A stretch of DNA of 64,000 bases. Source: Rhabdornis inornatus. Lineage: Eukaryota; Chordata; Aves; Passeriformes; Rhabdornithidae. The stretch spans positions 62,001 to 126,000 of the forward strand of contig VWZS01007473.1 of assembly GCA_013397075.1 (NCBI GenBank). Reading direction: 5' to 3'. Positions 1 through 14,541 of the stretch are shown here, one piece after another (positions within the stretch are counted from its first letter, which is position 1; every line of letters begins with the position of its first letter). The notes under the pieces are model-generated. The model was not told the origin of the DNA and did no database searches. It saw only the letters and a list, made by a program, of their open reading frames with translations. The translations under genes were made by a program, and so were the position numbers.

Positions 1-3000
1 ACTAGAGCATCACAGGAATATTCCAGGATGCAGAGACCCAATGTCATCTACAAGCCTAGAAGAGTTTTGATGTTATTTGTGCATCACATGCTGCAGATTC
101 TGTTTGGCATCAAAGGCTAAAAGATATTTCTTTCTAAGGCATATAGCTTGTCATGAGCTGTTTGGACCTGGAGGCATGAGGCATCTGTAGAAAAACAAAA
201 ATATTTGCATGTTTTAAAGTGTTTTGAGTCCAGGAAGATGCAGGTGCACCCTTCCTGCTTGCAGAGAGCAAAGCGGACTCACACTCATTCCCATTTTCAG
301 CCCAGTACAAACCCCAAGCTTTGGAGGAAAGAAGTTTGTAAGAACTTCCAAAGTCCTCCTCTGAAGACACACCCACGTGTGACACTGTCACGAGGACAGC
401 ATCCAAGAAGTAAATAACACATTAGAAATAAGAGAGCCGGGGGGGAAAGTGTTGGATTTTTTTTTTTTTCTTTTAAATTAAACACTCTTGCCTAGTTTTC
501 CTTAGCTAATTAGCATCCCTTCTTAGCGGTTTAAGTAACTGCTCATTTAGATCAGTGAATGATTGCTCTGAGATTAGGGTGTGGGAAAAAATTTTCTGTT
601 GGGAATAATCTACTTATGCTACTGTTTATTTGAAGCAGTGATAAACATAGAGATTTTCCTTCCATATGTGCCAAGTATAAGAGAAAGCAGAATGATTAAT
701 GAACCCCTGCATTTTACCAATAAATTACTAACTTCAGACACAAATTTATAGTTTTCATTAGTACAAGTTTCATTAGTTTCATTGCAAGCTACTCTTTTTT
801 TTTAAGAATGTTTATATTATTTCTGTTTGATCTGCTGGGAATGACATTTTGCGCACCATTATTTATAATCTCCAAAAATTAATTATGCTTCTAATTAACA
901 GCATGAAAATAAATTATTGCTCAAGGAGTTATTTATTCAGTTGTAAAGCAGGAGCTTTAAGACTGTACATATATACACATTGCATTTGTGCTTCTAGCAC
1001 TTTCTCTTTCTTCCTTTCTGTTTTACTTATTTCTTCGCAGATTTCTGAGGTCCATTAAAGTTTGGCCTTTGTGAAAGTTTACAGAATCTTAAATTTGGTT
1101 TTTCTTCTTCAATAAACAAGAACAGGATATACAATTTGATATGCATTTCCCTTCCTATACAAAGGCTAAGATATTGAAATAAATTAATAGGGGAAGGAAA
1201 AAGTGAAACTACTTTGACTTGTTAATGTACTCCCTTCTCATGGCCATTTCATGAAATTAGCAGCTGTAGAATATGCTAAAGGTGGCTCCAGAGGCTGACA
1301 TCTCATTATCTAGAGAGCACAGAAATGGGACAACCATGATGCAAACTACTCTTTTCTGCTCTCCTATTTCATTCAGGTGCAATTAGGAGTCACCTTGCAG
1401 CAAAGTTGGACACCCTGTCTTACTCCATTCTCCCCTCCTTTTGTCAGGTGTCAGTTTGTCAGTGGACCTTGTGGCTTGTCCCTGTGAAGTGGGTGTGACA
1501 CCAGCTACCTCCTCTCAGAGCTTCCCAAGAGCTGTTGGGTGACAGAAACTCTCAGTTACAAAAGGGGCCGAGCAAATGCAACCACAGAATTACTGTGGTT
1601 GTCCTGTTTTCCATACATCTGCAAGTCAATGGTAGACACAGTCATAAAAAATATTATGAACTGATGTTGCAGAATAGTCAGAGAAAATGCTCTTTAAATC
1701 ATAAATATTAATTTACCCAAATATTAAAGGTATTCCACATAGGATGTCAGGGAAGTTGGTGGTGGTGTTATGTCCAGGCAGACCACCTCCAGTTTTCAAA
1801 TGTAAACAGCCAGAAAGTAATTTTAAACATTCCATAAACTGTAATATGCTCACACAATTCCTTTCAAATAAGTGAACCCAGGCTACCGACTCACAAACAC
1901 AGGATAAAGAAAGAACACATCTATCAAACTGTTAACTGTTCAGACAGAGACAGGCTGAACTTTTTTTTTAAAGAAAAATAACAATCAACTACCAAAATAA
2001 TTTATCTGATGTTCAAATAATCCTTCATAGCCTTTAGAAAATAAAGCCTAAGATACCTAGTACAGTTTTCAGCCTTACTTCCACTGTGTGTTTTAGGCCA
2101 TGGTGCACACACACATCTGAGAAATGAATGTTCCTTCACCATGGGCTGTTTGGATCTTTCTTCCCAAGCCCCAAATGTCAGCTGAGGTTTAGTACTTCAG
2201 CAAAGGTGCACAAGCACTGCCTGTGCTGTCATGCAGACACAGTCACACCTTTCCTGCAGAGCTGCTCTGTGCTTTTCCCATTGCTCTTGGGCAGCCAGAG
2301 GCTCCACATGTGCCCCCAGGAGCCGTGGCTGTCCCAGGGCCAGGCAGAGCTGAGGTCACCCCTCTGTGTCCCTGGCAGCCAGCCTGCCAGACTCTGCCAG
2401 ATGCTTTCTGGAGGCTTGTCCTCACACAGTCCTCTCCAAAGCAAGCTGTAGAAGCAGCTGGAGCTTTTTGGACACAGCCACAGACTAAATGAATAAGATG
2501 ATTAAAATAAAGCAGGTTTTTAAGACACAGCCTTGTATTTATGGATGGGGCAGTTGCTGCTGAAAAATAATCAAGCACTATCTGGAGTGAGGGGTTTGTG
2601 CATAAAAAACACAGCAATGGCTGAGGGTGACTGATCTGTTCCACCAAAACATCCAGCAGCTCCTCCTCTTCCTGGCAAGTGGAGCTGGAGAAGGCTCCCT
2701 AGGGAGTGGACTTTATTTCCCAGAGCAAGTTTTTATTAGCTGCCCCCATGACTCTTGCTTCAGCCATGGCCACATGCCAGGCCCTTAGCAAGAAAGGGAG
2801 CACAGGTTGCTGAAGCATCAAAAAGAAAATGGAGCATGATGACAGCAGTGTGAGGGGAATCTGTTGGCAGCAAGAGGGACAAGAGACTCAGAGTCTTCCC
2901 CGGGTAAGACTTTGTGAACCTGTTACATATAAACTCCCATAGGCCAATACTATTTCAGGCACCTGCCAAGGCTGGATTTATGGTGGGGATGCTCCTGCTC

Positions 3001-3051
3001 CATGAGAGGCTTCCCTCTGCAGAGGAAGTAATGTGCAAACCCTCACTCAGA
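1..3051. other. intergenic, no gene seen
   Basis: AT-rich unique sequence with a GC-richer patch at about 2240-2460. That patch leaves overlapping open frames on both strands, none recognisable. No repeat element identified. Confidence 0.7.
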
Positions 3052-3111
3052 GGGGAAGGGAAGGGAAGAAAAGGGAAGGGAAGAAAAGGGAAGGGAAGAA
3101 AAGGGAAGGGG
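3052..3111. repeat. purine minisatellite, 15-bp unit, about four copies
   Basis: Tandem copies of GGGAAGGGAAGAAAA make a strand-asymmetric polypurine tract of about 60 bp. The later copies are identical, so recent slippage is likely and length polymorphism is expected. Confidence 0.9.
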
Positions 3112-6100
3112 CTCACCTAGCTGTAACATTGCCAGAGGACTGGCAGGACAAGACCCAGCACCACTGTTTTAACAGGGGGGAAATATGTGGAACTACTGAA
3201 TAGAAAACACTGCCAAGGAGCAAATGCATGCAAGGAGGGTCTTATTGAACCACTGAACACTATGGCACGAAGACCATACTGATCTGAAACTTTACAATAA
3301 TGGTACAGCAATTTTGCTTTAAATATACATATAAACAGCACATACAGAAGGGGAAGCCTTCCATTTCAATCCTGGTCCTTAGTCATCTGTTTCTCTTTCT
3401 AGTTTCCATGTGGGTCATGTTGAAAATGTAATGAGACTATCAAAAGGTATGTTGGACAGTTTAATAGAGAAGTCTCATAAACAGATGTTAGTAATGAACG
3501 GCTACCAGATAGATTAACATATCTTCTTTCTAATAAAATGTAATGTAACGTAGATAGATTGTGATACTCAACAACCTCAGTAGACGAGTTAAAATTGAAT
3601 TATATGGAAGAAAAACCAGCTCTGTTCTGATTTCAAAATTATGATGATCTACTATTATGATCCATCACTAGCAGAGCAGCAGGTGAAAGAGTAATAAATC
3701 ACTTCTATTTATAATGCAGCAAATCATAAGAAGTATCAAACAGAGTTACAATTCATTTTCACTTCAGGTCATAATTAGATATCTACTGCATTGTATTTTT
3801 CCATAGCTATATCCCTAGCTCAGTAATAATCTATCACACAGAACCAAAATAAAAGTAAACTGAGTAAAAAGCTATTTATCTCCCCAATGTATTTAACATA
3901 CGTATTAAGTAACTGTAATAAGTACAGCTACACAGTACACACAAGTGGTATGCAGTATATTTTTTTCTACTGTGCTAATATATTCCAGTAATTTTTGCAA
4001 AATTCCCTAACAGCTTTTGAATTTGAGGGCTTATTTAAAACAACTGCATGTTTCCAAAGATACGTTTACCAGTTATTTGCCAAGCTGTTTGGGGTGATTT
4101 GTCAGCCAGACACTGGCTGCTGGTTTCCTCTTAGTTTCTGAGTGCACAGCTATTCAAAGGAGATTAGTAGCAAACTGGTATGGATTTGCATTTGAGGGAG
4201 GAATTCAGTTATTTTACCTTCTCCCTTTCCTTGCTCTTCTCCCAGTGTGAGAAATTTTGCTCCATGGATCATGCAGGAAGTGCTGTGCTGCTAAAAAGCA
4301 GCAACTGTGATATACACCTGCTTAGATCAGTGGAGTTTATTATAGCAAGGATTAGAGAGTCTTAGTCATATTTACAAAGAATTTCTCTCCAAAGCAGAGT
4401 GAAGCCCATGTAGCTAAGTCTTCATAAATAAATACCTTTTTTAAAAAAATAAATAATAAAAAAAAAGTAGCGCAAGATTAGTTTGGACATAGAGACCTAT
4501 GGTTTACTTTGAGATACTGTGAGATCAGCCTTGCTGGAAGGAAGGGGCTGTTTTCTAGATGCCAGATCCAAGCCTCTAAAGTCCAGGACCACCATACTCA
4601 TTTTTTTAACATGCATATGCAGGAGTTTCTGAGGCACAGGGACTGTTCATTAAAGATGAAAATAGGACACTACATTGCACTTCTCTCATTGGCACAGCCA
4701 AGGCCAATGGGTATCCTGAAAAACCCCAACAATGCAAGGCACAAGTTCAGAGACATCTGGTGAAAGTTACAGCAAACTGCTTAAACTTCCTATGGGTTGT
4801 GGTGTTACTACTGCCCTGTGTTACTCAGCTTGTAATTTCCATCCTCTCCTGCTCTGACCTTTTGCTCGAGCTCTGCCCCTTGACTTGGGCTCCTGACACT
4901 CTGACCTATTCCCAGCAGTGACAAACAGCACATTTCAGTCCTAATTTACAGCTGGCTGAGGTCAGGCTTTAACACCTCTAGCCATTATTCTATAATCCTG
5001 TTGATTATAGAGTTATTCCGTGAGAACATCTGTCTTCCACTTAAAATGTATCCTCCCATTATTTTGTCATTCCTAAGACCACAGCTGGAGAAAGCAGCCA
5101 CCCAATATCAAAACAAGGCAACATTTGAAGAACATTGTAGGAAAAATGAAGGTATCAGAACAGTTTCCTGTACTTCACAAGCCTTTAGCCAAGAAGAAGT
5201 TATTAGTACCCTGTGGTGGTCGGGGCATTCTCAGGCACAGCTCCTTCAGGCCTCGGAGCCAGCAGGGTTAAACAAACTCCCCTGCCATAAATAAAGCACC
5301 AGATCCCTGGGGCAGGGGGGCTCTGCCCCTCCAGATCTGTATATGCCAGGTTTGGTAGAGACATCTGTCTGATAAATAGCTCATTTTGCAATCACTATCA
5401 TATAATTTAGTATTTTGACAGGTGCATAAACTTAACATGAGCTTTATATAAATATTAAACAGTCTTTCTAAAAATGAAAGCTCTGAAATGAACACAGTTC
5501 CCTAGGCCTGCCTTAATAATTATTCTGAGGAAAGGTTTTGCTGAAGAAGAAAGGAAAAGAGATTTCTCTAGTGAAAGAGCACTGGAGTAATTTGGTGATA
5601 TTGTATCTCAGCCTTGTGATTGTCAGTTTCAGGTGCGATTGAATCAAGCCTTTCTACCCTTTGTTTTGGGATTCTTGTTTTTTGGTTTGGGATACTTTTG
5701 TTTCATAGAGGGGTTTGGGCTATTTTTGTTTTTTAATTTCTTTTACAGTTCAGCCTTATCTCTTTCTACTTATCTCAAAGGGAGATGTTTACTATAAATT
5801 TGCAACAGTATCACAGAATGGGATCAAGGCTGAATGAACACACAAGCAGATTTAAGAAAGCAAATACATGATAGAATTAATGAAGATGTTCCCTCCTGAT
5901 GCTCTTCGTGTTGCGATACCCCTTCACCCCAGATAGCCCCTCTATTGTCCATCTCCTTCCTCCTGGCTGCTGTCCCTGCCCTTGCTGGGTAAGCCTTTGT
6001 CCTGGAGAAGCACTTAAAGGATAAATCCTGAAGCCTTTGTGCTGCATTTTTTGCTTTTTTTATTTTTTCCCTCCCCTCACAGACATTGATTTTACCAAGA

Positions 6101-9100
6101 ATGTACTCTGCTCTCAGCACTTATTGCAATCAACATGAAAATAGCGTGGTACCTCTTCGGAGGGTACCTTTCTTGTTTTGTCTCCTGTTACAAAAGATCA
6201 TTTAAAGTGAATGATACAACTGAAACCTGCTGCTTAACTCCTTGTAAAAATGTTCCCTTCTTTTTTGTCCTTAAATACAGCACTTAAAGAAACCTTTTAT
6301 CAGGCCTTCCTCTCGTCAGGATGAAACTAAAAAATAGTGGGCTAAATATAGTCCTGCTCTGTCCTACTAATGACAAGTTTTAAAAAAAGTTACAAAAAAT
6401 GCATGCCTTATTTCAAAGATTGTTTTAATTATCATCAGATAAATTCTCCAACACAGCAGAGAACCAATCTTGTGACTGAAAATTATGACCCACAAGATCC
6501 TGATTCCTAATTCTCATCTGTGGTTAAATCTAAAGGTTCTTAGCTAAAAACAGCGTGCATGCCTCAAAACCCCAACAGAGTTACTGTCCAAGACACCAAA
6601 AACCTCAGTGAGAGCCACAATGCAAACCACACAGTTTCTGACATCTGCCTCCATTAGTTTCTTGTACACCATTTTTTTTAAACACCATCACATTTACCTG
6701 CATATAATTTATTTATTAACTAGATGAGTAAATTCTTTACATCTCATGCTACATTGGACATTTTGCTCACTTCTTATTTTTCTACTATAGGGAAACACTT
6801 TTAGAGTAAACTTAGGTCTGTGATAAGGAGTTCTTTTTTTCCCCTATAACTTCAGCTATATTTCAGCCTTTCATGCCTTCATTGAAATCCCTTGCTGACA
6901 TGCAGATACAAAGAGAAAAGAAATATTCAGACATCACTTTTATAAAGGATTAAATTCTGCTGGATATGATACTGAAGGTGAAGTTTTCAAAAGATAAACT
7001 TTCCCATAGGATTGAATTACATAATTCTAAAAATGCTTTCTTCAAATGGCAATTTATTAATAATGACCTTATGCAAGCAGTTGCTGTGGAGCTTATTTTT
7101 GGGACACGTCAGAAGTGAAGCAAGGCCACAAGATCCAGAATGTTCTTTTCTATTGTTCTTTAGCATTCCGACACTGAATAGATTTTATTGTATTTTTTTT
7201 TTTAAATTTTAGACCAATGAGTTTTGCAGATAAGTTTATTCATGGTACCACACTACAGAGCCATCTTCCTTTAAAATGCAGGGCGTGGCTTTGAGGATGA
7301 ATTGGATCTGTGACTCCGCAGCTCTGTGTCATCATGTTGCTAACAAAGTAAATGAGGAAGGCCAGCCTGAACTCTGCTTTCAGAGTCTAGTGAAATTACC
7401 CTAGTGTTTAATCAATTTAGTTTATTATTTAAAGGGAGGTGTGAGCTGCTCGCCTCAGGTTTAGGTCTTGTGTTTGCTACTTTAATGCACAAAAAATCTC
7501 ATCTATGGAAAAGAGTGAATTAACTATAAATAAGTTTCATGGTAATAAATTAATATGTATCACTGCTCCTTGTGCCATATTTTAACACCAGCCACAGGCC
7601 CATAAGTTGAAAATATAGACCAACTATAAATATAAGATACTTTGAGTTCAGAATCCAGTTCATTAAATGCAAATGCCAAGAACATTTACCAGAAGTTTTC
7701 AGGAACATCCAGTTCTTGTAACTATGATAGCAAATCAATTCTAATTCCTACAAACCTCTTTTTGACTATTTCTATGCCATGCTACCTTTCCCTGGTTCTT
7801 ATACGAATAAAACCCCTGAAGGCCCTCATTATTATTTGACCAGAATAATTCCAAATAAATAGAATTTGCATGTGTTGAAGTGACTTTTAAAGGCAGGTTT
7901 TTCCAGTAAAATAATATGGACCTCAATACAGTAAGAGACCTACCAAAATATTTAGCAGTGGCTGTTTTTAAAACCCGTCTGAATTTCATGGACAGGTTTT
8001 ATCATGTGTGATTTCCATTCCATTTTCTTCATCTCTGTTATAGCATAAAATTTCATCAAGTGTAAATGTCAGATCTTTTCTTTATTATTTGCTAATGTCA
8101 TAAAGAGCTGAATTGTTTGCTTTGTTAAAGGGCTTACTGAGCATTGACTTTTCTTTATTTGTATTTTACTACCAAAAATGTTTTAAAAAATAAAATAATA
8201 ATAAAAAAAATCCCATCTGAAATGGAATTTAAATAACAGAGCAAGGTTTGCCATTATCATAAGTGTATAAAGTGCTTTGTGAGTAATAAAATGGATCATG
8301 GATTCTGGATAATTCAAACTGAAATGTTATGTTCAGTATCAAGATTAGATTACATTAATGTGGTTCATTTTAAATGGTTTAAAGGCCATCAGATGCATGT
8401 GAAAAGAATCTGTATCATAACTTAGAATAAATAGACTGAGACATTTGTTTATAATGTCAGTGCTAAACAAATCTATTACTACATTTCTGCATGTAACATT
8501 ATGTTTCCACTGTTATTAAACAGGCAGAGCATGAAGATAAATTTAGCTTTAATTACAAACATTACCTTTGCATATTTATTAATTTAAAATGAAACAATGT
8601 TCACTAACCTCAGATTATTTATATTTTCTAATATTTTAATTAACTTTGGTTTATTTATATAATTTCTTTGCTGCTGCTGGTCATACATAACCACTTAACT
8701 TGTGTAATCTAATTTATCACACTACATATGATCCAGGAAATCATACAATACTGTCATGGTTAGCTTTGCTGTAAGATACACAGGAGGAAAAGGAGAGTTA
8801 ATGACTGTGGGGAACCCTCATTTAAGTTTACTCTTAGATATAAACTCCAGGCTTCCCTCTTTTTTTTTTTTTAATTGCACCCATCAAAATGAGATTCAAA
8901 GAAAACTCTGCTTACCCCGAAACTATTCCATTTGACGCTATGGCCTTGATTCAACATTGCTAGCATTCATTCTTAAAGAGATTTGGGGAGGGAAAAAAGT
9001 CCTTGATGGAGTCCATGTTTAGTATAGCTCAATAATGAGCAGATAATGGGCAAAAAGGAGGAATTAAGGTCATAATGCAGCCTGAAAATTTTCTTTGCCT

Positions 9101-12100
9101 GGTTGAAGTATTTCAGAGAAAGAGAAACTGCTGAAGTTTCAAATCCCTGGATGAGTTTCAAATCCTTCCAACTTCCAGCAAGAAAATAGGAAAACAAGCT
9201 TAACAGTGAAATTCTTTACTGCTGCTTTACAATGAATGTCTTTAAAACCTCCAGTCAGCCAAACTTTGCTGAAGTCAAAAGAGGACTCAGATGACTTCAC
9301 CAGCAACTCTGCCAGGCCCACCTGCAAAACTCCCCTGGCAGGAGGGATGGACAGGGTGGGTTTTACCCAGCTCTGATCCCAGTGACCTGGTTAAGGCTGT
9401 TCTTCAGCTTTTCTCTTAGCATAGAGGTTTATGTGTGGCTGGAGAAGAGGCCAAGTGTAGGAGACATTCCCATAGAAATTCTTCTGAAATTCATGTTAAA
9501 TACTATTAAATATTAGCTTATTCTTATATGGATTCTCTTTGTCCCACATGCCTGGGAGAATTTTTTTTTAACGTTGATTCTAATTTAAATATTGGTTTTA
9601 AATCTTTAGAATTTATCATTTTTTTTTGTAATTAAAGTTTTATAAAATAAAATTTATCAATGCAATAGCTATCTTTAATATTAAAAAATCTTTGCATCAG
9701 AAATGTCTTTAAATTAATGTAAATAACATACTTTTATTGTATTCCTGTCTCCAACCAGAGTTGCCTTAGTAACCATGAGCCAGAGACACTTAAGGGAACC
9801 AGATAAAGAGGCCTTAAAGTGAAATAAAATACTAACACATTTTAAATATTGAATAGAAAGCTTAAATTAAGTTTTAGAAAGGCTTTAAACTCTGTGATCC
9901 TTATCTTTAGGATGCTACAGCATCACATATCCTGAAAAAACAGGAAGCTTAATATACCCCATTTTCTACATGTTACCCCGTTTGTACCCAATTCTGCAAA
10001 ATTTTACCTGTGAAATGCTGAATGTGACTGGAATCAGCATCAATCATGTTGGGATGTAGCCAAATTCTCAGAGAGGCTGTGGGTGTCCTCATCATCACAA
10101 CCAGGTGCATGTTACCAGCAGGACAGTGGGGTTTAGGACTCTGGTCAAGGCCTATCACATCTGAGAGGAAATAAAGAGAAGAAAGTCCAGATCAATCCCT
10201 TTTAGTAGGGGAGTAGCAGAGTTAAATTGAATGGGGTGGGCTGGGAGGAAGGGAGAAGAGGCTTTAATTATTTCTAAGGGGCAAAAAGGGGTTGGACTTT
10301 GTGGACACTTCCCCAAAATTTCAATTCTCCAGTCATAATCTAACTAACTGATCATAAAGCCAAGAATCTCCTGCTACTTTAAGAAATTAACTTTTTTTTC
10401 CACTCTGACCCCCCCAAAAAAGAGGATTATGCCTTTTTAATTGTTGTCTTAATTACAAGTAAATGAGCCCAAATACCATTTTTCTACTGCCTTCACCCAA
10501 AGACAAAATTAGACCTCAGTCTTTATCTAGTACCATCTAAACTTCTGTGTCCTTAAAAAATATGCACCATACTGAGTTACGGTCCTAGCAACAACAAAAA
10601 ATAACCTTATTAATTATAAAGCACCCCTTCACTAATCCAATCTAAGAGCAGTTGAAACTTTTTAGTGAGATCACATGTTAATTTCAGATAATCATCACTA
10701 AAACTGTCTAATTATTCCAATTCATTATGATGACTGAAACCTCCTTTGTCAGCTCTTTTGACCTCTATAGTTTTATTATTCTTTAAATCATTTATAGCAT
10801 GTCTCTTGCCATAGCTGAAATTGTAATTAACCTTAGCAATATCATCAAACATTTTATCAAGTTCTTCATCCAAAACTTTGGGAAAGGTTAAGAGTAGTAG
10901 GCAGAACTAAAAATAAAATGTCCTCAATGGTGGACCTTGTTCATCCAAGTTTGCTGTGATATAATGATGTAAAACCAAGGTTATATATGAATGATGAAGT
11001 AAGAATCATCATTCTTCCTCTAAGAGAATATTGTCTTAGTTCCAGCATAAAATGACAGTATTTTTAATGATATCCAATTAAATTCAATAAACCAATTAGC
11101 ATTAACTCTCAGGGTAATTACATCTTTGGGCTTGACAAAGATCATACTTCAACCAACATGCTAGCAGAGCTTAGAGACTGAATAAATGTGTGGTTTACCT
11201 CACAAGGTCATCTCCCTGATGTTATTATCCCTGACAAAGGAGCCAGCTCTGCAAGAGCAGAGCAAGATGGCAAATGTGCACACTTGTCTGATCGGGCTCT
11301 TGCCCAATTTTCTTGATAGGGAAGAAACATCTCCTGGAAAAGCTTAGCAAAACTCTTCACCATTCCAGCCCATCTGCACAAAAATGGAGGAGAAAAGCAA
11401 TCTAGCCATGCAGAAGTTGAAATAGGAAGTGCCAGGATAATGCAATTTTACTTTGTATAAGCTGGAAAGGCTGGCAGAGCAGAAACAAAAGCCATCCATG
11501 CGTGGTGTACCTGGGGAGAGAAGGCAACTGTGAGACTTGTATCTGCCTTAGGAATGGGGAGTTATGCAAGTCTCAGGCTGCATTTATCAGCAATTCTATT
11601 CCTGTGCAAATAACTTAGAGGAGAGGAAAAGACCAAAATCTTTTGTGCTAATTCAAAAACAAATTCTGTCAAGTTTATGACACCATCTTAAAATACCTCA
11701 GGAAATGTTTGGAGATTGGACAGCTATTGACTTCACTGAGTCTAGTTCCAGTTTAAAACAAAAACATTTTTTTTAAATTTAGATTTTAGATTCTATTTAG
11801 TATAGATTTGGCAGAATCAGTCTCCAACTAATCAAACATGCAAAATGTTATTAGGAAAAGACAAGGAAAAAGAATGATCTTTGATCCATTTTGGGGGGTG
11901 GAAGAAAACTCTGCAATGCTTTATTACTAGCTTTATAATAACTCCTGCTGGTGTTCACAGATGTCTTAAAATGCAAAACTGAAAAAAGTGATAGACATCT
12001 ATTACTGCAATGTATATAATAAATTTATTTCTGATTTGAAACTAAATTGATCCCAACTTTAGTTGCATTTTCTTAACCACTTCACCTTTCTCTAATACCT

Positions 12101-14176
12101 TCACTTGTTCACATCAAGAAACCTTAGGAAAAGATAATACCATATCTGCTATGACACATTTAATATTATGCCAGATTTGACAGTTGGAAAAGAATCCTAC
12201 TTCCAGCATTAATTTTTCCATTGAATCTTAACCACAGGATTTGATATTAAATGATGTTAAAAGTGACATTTGAACTTCTATGGCGAGTGCTTTATATTTG
12301 TGAAAGCCAAAGAGGTGAAGCAGTGCTTGTGCCTCTGAACCCCCAAACATCCAGGGCTAAGTCATGCTCTGAAGTGCATCAAGCACCAATTCCAGAGGCT
12401 GTTGCCTTTTCTCTGACCCCAGTGAGAGCCTCCCTAGTGGCACAGCCTTCTGAAGAGGAACAGGGACAATCACTGCACCTAAGTGCCTTCCACCCAGGTC
12501 TCCTGTGACAGCAGCTGACATAAATAAATCCATAATGCACAGGGACTTCGTGATGTAGGTGGGGTGACTTGCAGGACTTGCTCAAACAGACTGTCCAAAG
12601 GTTTGGGGTTTGTATTCAACATGGGGAGCAAAATTTGCATGGCTGAGACTCCAACAAACTTCTCTTTAATTTTCACAGCACATATCAGAGATGTTCCATG
12701 GATGTTGTGTAAATAAACTTACTAACACACCAATTTAATCAGGCCTGCCACAGTACCTTAGCTATCATTTAATTGAATGTGATTTATATCATGCAGATTT
12801 AATAGCTATGTGATTTACCCACTTAACTAAAAAAAGACAAATATTAACAAATGTTCTACTGTGAACTCAAATTAAATATTATGGATTTATTTCTCTGGAC
12901 TTTTCATTGTACTAAATAAAGCTCACAAGCTGAATCTGTAGAGGAAAAAAATGTTCCTAATTATATCTTCCTAGTTTTTATCAAGAAAAATCAAAACATC
13001 ATTGCTGACACAGCTAAAAAGATCTCATTAAGTCCTACTCATCCTTAGAACCAGGTCTTTTTCTAGTAGCAGGTGATCCTTTATCTCCCCCTTTTTCCTT
13101 CAGGTTAACTGCATTCAACGTTTGTCCAAAAGATTGCAACACATCTCATGACATTTCATAAGCTTTATAAATTCCATTTTTCCGTTTTACTTGTTTCCTC
13201 TGGTAGTTTTAAATCAGTTTATCTCTCCCACAGAGCAGAGGTCCTGACCTGACACGGACCTTTGACCGTTGCAGCGCTAACACAAGAGCTCACTTATCAG
13301 ATCCGAGTGCCTTGGAAACCCAAAGACAGCTGGCACTTACTGAGACTGGAAGCTTAGTAAAATTAATGATGTTGCACTGAAATGCACAAGGTAAATATTT
13401 TGATATGTTAGAAGAGCATATACACCCATAAACCTCATCCATATGGACACTGCACATGAGTGGGGGTGAGCCGGAAAGGGAGAAGCAACGTTCAGTGCCA
13501 AAAAGTGGCTGCTTCCTCTCCAAAACAAGTTAGATATTTTTTCCTCACAGATTTCTATTTTCTGTAATTGAGCTTTAAAGTAAAAGGGAGGTCAGTCTAC
13601 TCATTCTTGGCCTCCTTGGAAAATCATTGAAAGTCAGAGATATGTGGAAAGTACCATGACCTCTTCTGCACACCCCATGAAGGGGCAGCCAGGTGACATT
13701 TGTAATTCAATTTGTCATAAAACTTACGAAAAATAATTGAATCAATTAAAATGTTTGAGGAATAATATATCTAAAATGAAACTTTGGTATGAAATGCTAA
13801 GCAGAGGCAGAAGTCATTTTAGCTAGAACATCAATTTGTTCATTTTCAAGAAAATTAGGAAATAGCTGCATTTCTTGCATAGAAAAAAAAACAACCTTCA
13901 GGAATTTAGAATTTAAATTCTTATAAAAGCTAGGAATACAAAGCATGAATTATGTATTCTTCAGAAGCTCCCTCAATTTTTACCACTGGAGGAAAAAAAA
14001 AAAAAAACAAAACTAGATTATCCACAGGAAAAAAATCTATTTTAATTATAGCTCTATACAGGTTTGCTATTGCTACCACAGTGATCATGTTTGCTAAAAT
14101 GTTTTCTGTCTATCTGAAGAAAATTCCTGGGTAACTGCAACCTTGAGAAATTTAAGAGTGAATGTACAAAGCAAAG
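3112..14176. other. intergenic desert, no gene seen
   Basis: Eleven kilobases of AT-rich, mostly unique sequence with short A- or T-rich runs (for example 4437-4466, 5660-5740, 8180-8210 and 9600-9640). Stretches around 8.5-8.8 and 10.6-11.2 kb are rich in TAAT-type homeodomain cores and lack repeats. They have the texture of conserved non-coding elements, but conservation cannot be judged here. No coding exon or structured RNA recognised. Confidence 0.65.
5301..5338. repeat. imperfect palindrome with GC-rich hairpin core
   Basis: GGGGCAG and CTGCCCC form a perfect 7-bp stem around a 7-nt loop. The pairing extends imperfectly outward to AGATC and AGATCT. It lies just after an ATAAATAAAG run. 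Function unknown; it may be a remnant of a repeat. Confidence 0.6.
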
Positions 14177-14541
14177 TGACACAGAGTCCCCAGGCAGGTG
14201 CAGGTGAGAGCCCTTTATTGCCAAAATCAGGCGTTTTCCAGCAGTTAGCCCATTATCACTTTACACAGTTTTAAGGCACAACAAGCCCAAGCCAACCAAC
14301 CACGATGCCCCAGGATGTGGACACGTGGCAGTCACACGGCACCTCTCACATCTCTCAGCTCTCTCTGCCCCTATCCCAGCTCACTCTCCCATAGCTCCTT
14401 CTGCTTAGCCTAAGTAGCAGCCCTGAGCCATGACTTTACACAGCTATCAAGCCCCTTATTTTATCTTTACCTATATGCAACAAGTGAATATTCACCACCT
14501 CCAAAATTAGATCACACTCAGGAAGGATATCTGGAATGACA
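14177..14541 (-). mobile_element. probable solo LTR, about 365 bp
   Basis: On the minus strand the segment has a TATA-like TTAAAA (complement near 14270-14275), an AATAAAG polyadenylation signal (complement of 14214-14219) and a GC-rich downstream tail ending TGTGTCA. This architecture and its GC-rich composition stand out from the AT-rich surroundings. Taking the ends as TGTCATTCC and CTGTGTCA gives a 4-bp direct repeat AAAG on both sides (14173-14176 and 14542-14545). Four bases can match by chance, so the outer limits are tentative. There are no internal retroviral genes nearby. Confidence 0.5.

Noticed and set aside
2240..2647. Overlapping open frames on both strands in a GC-rich patch
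   Set aside because: Best explained by low stop-codon frequency in GC-rich sequence; translations are unrecognisable.
5811..5835. ATCACAGAATGG reminiscent of a CR1 3' end
   Set aside because: Only about a dozen bases agree and no CR1 body follows.
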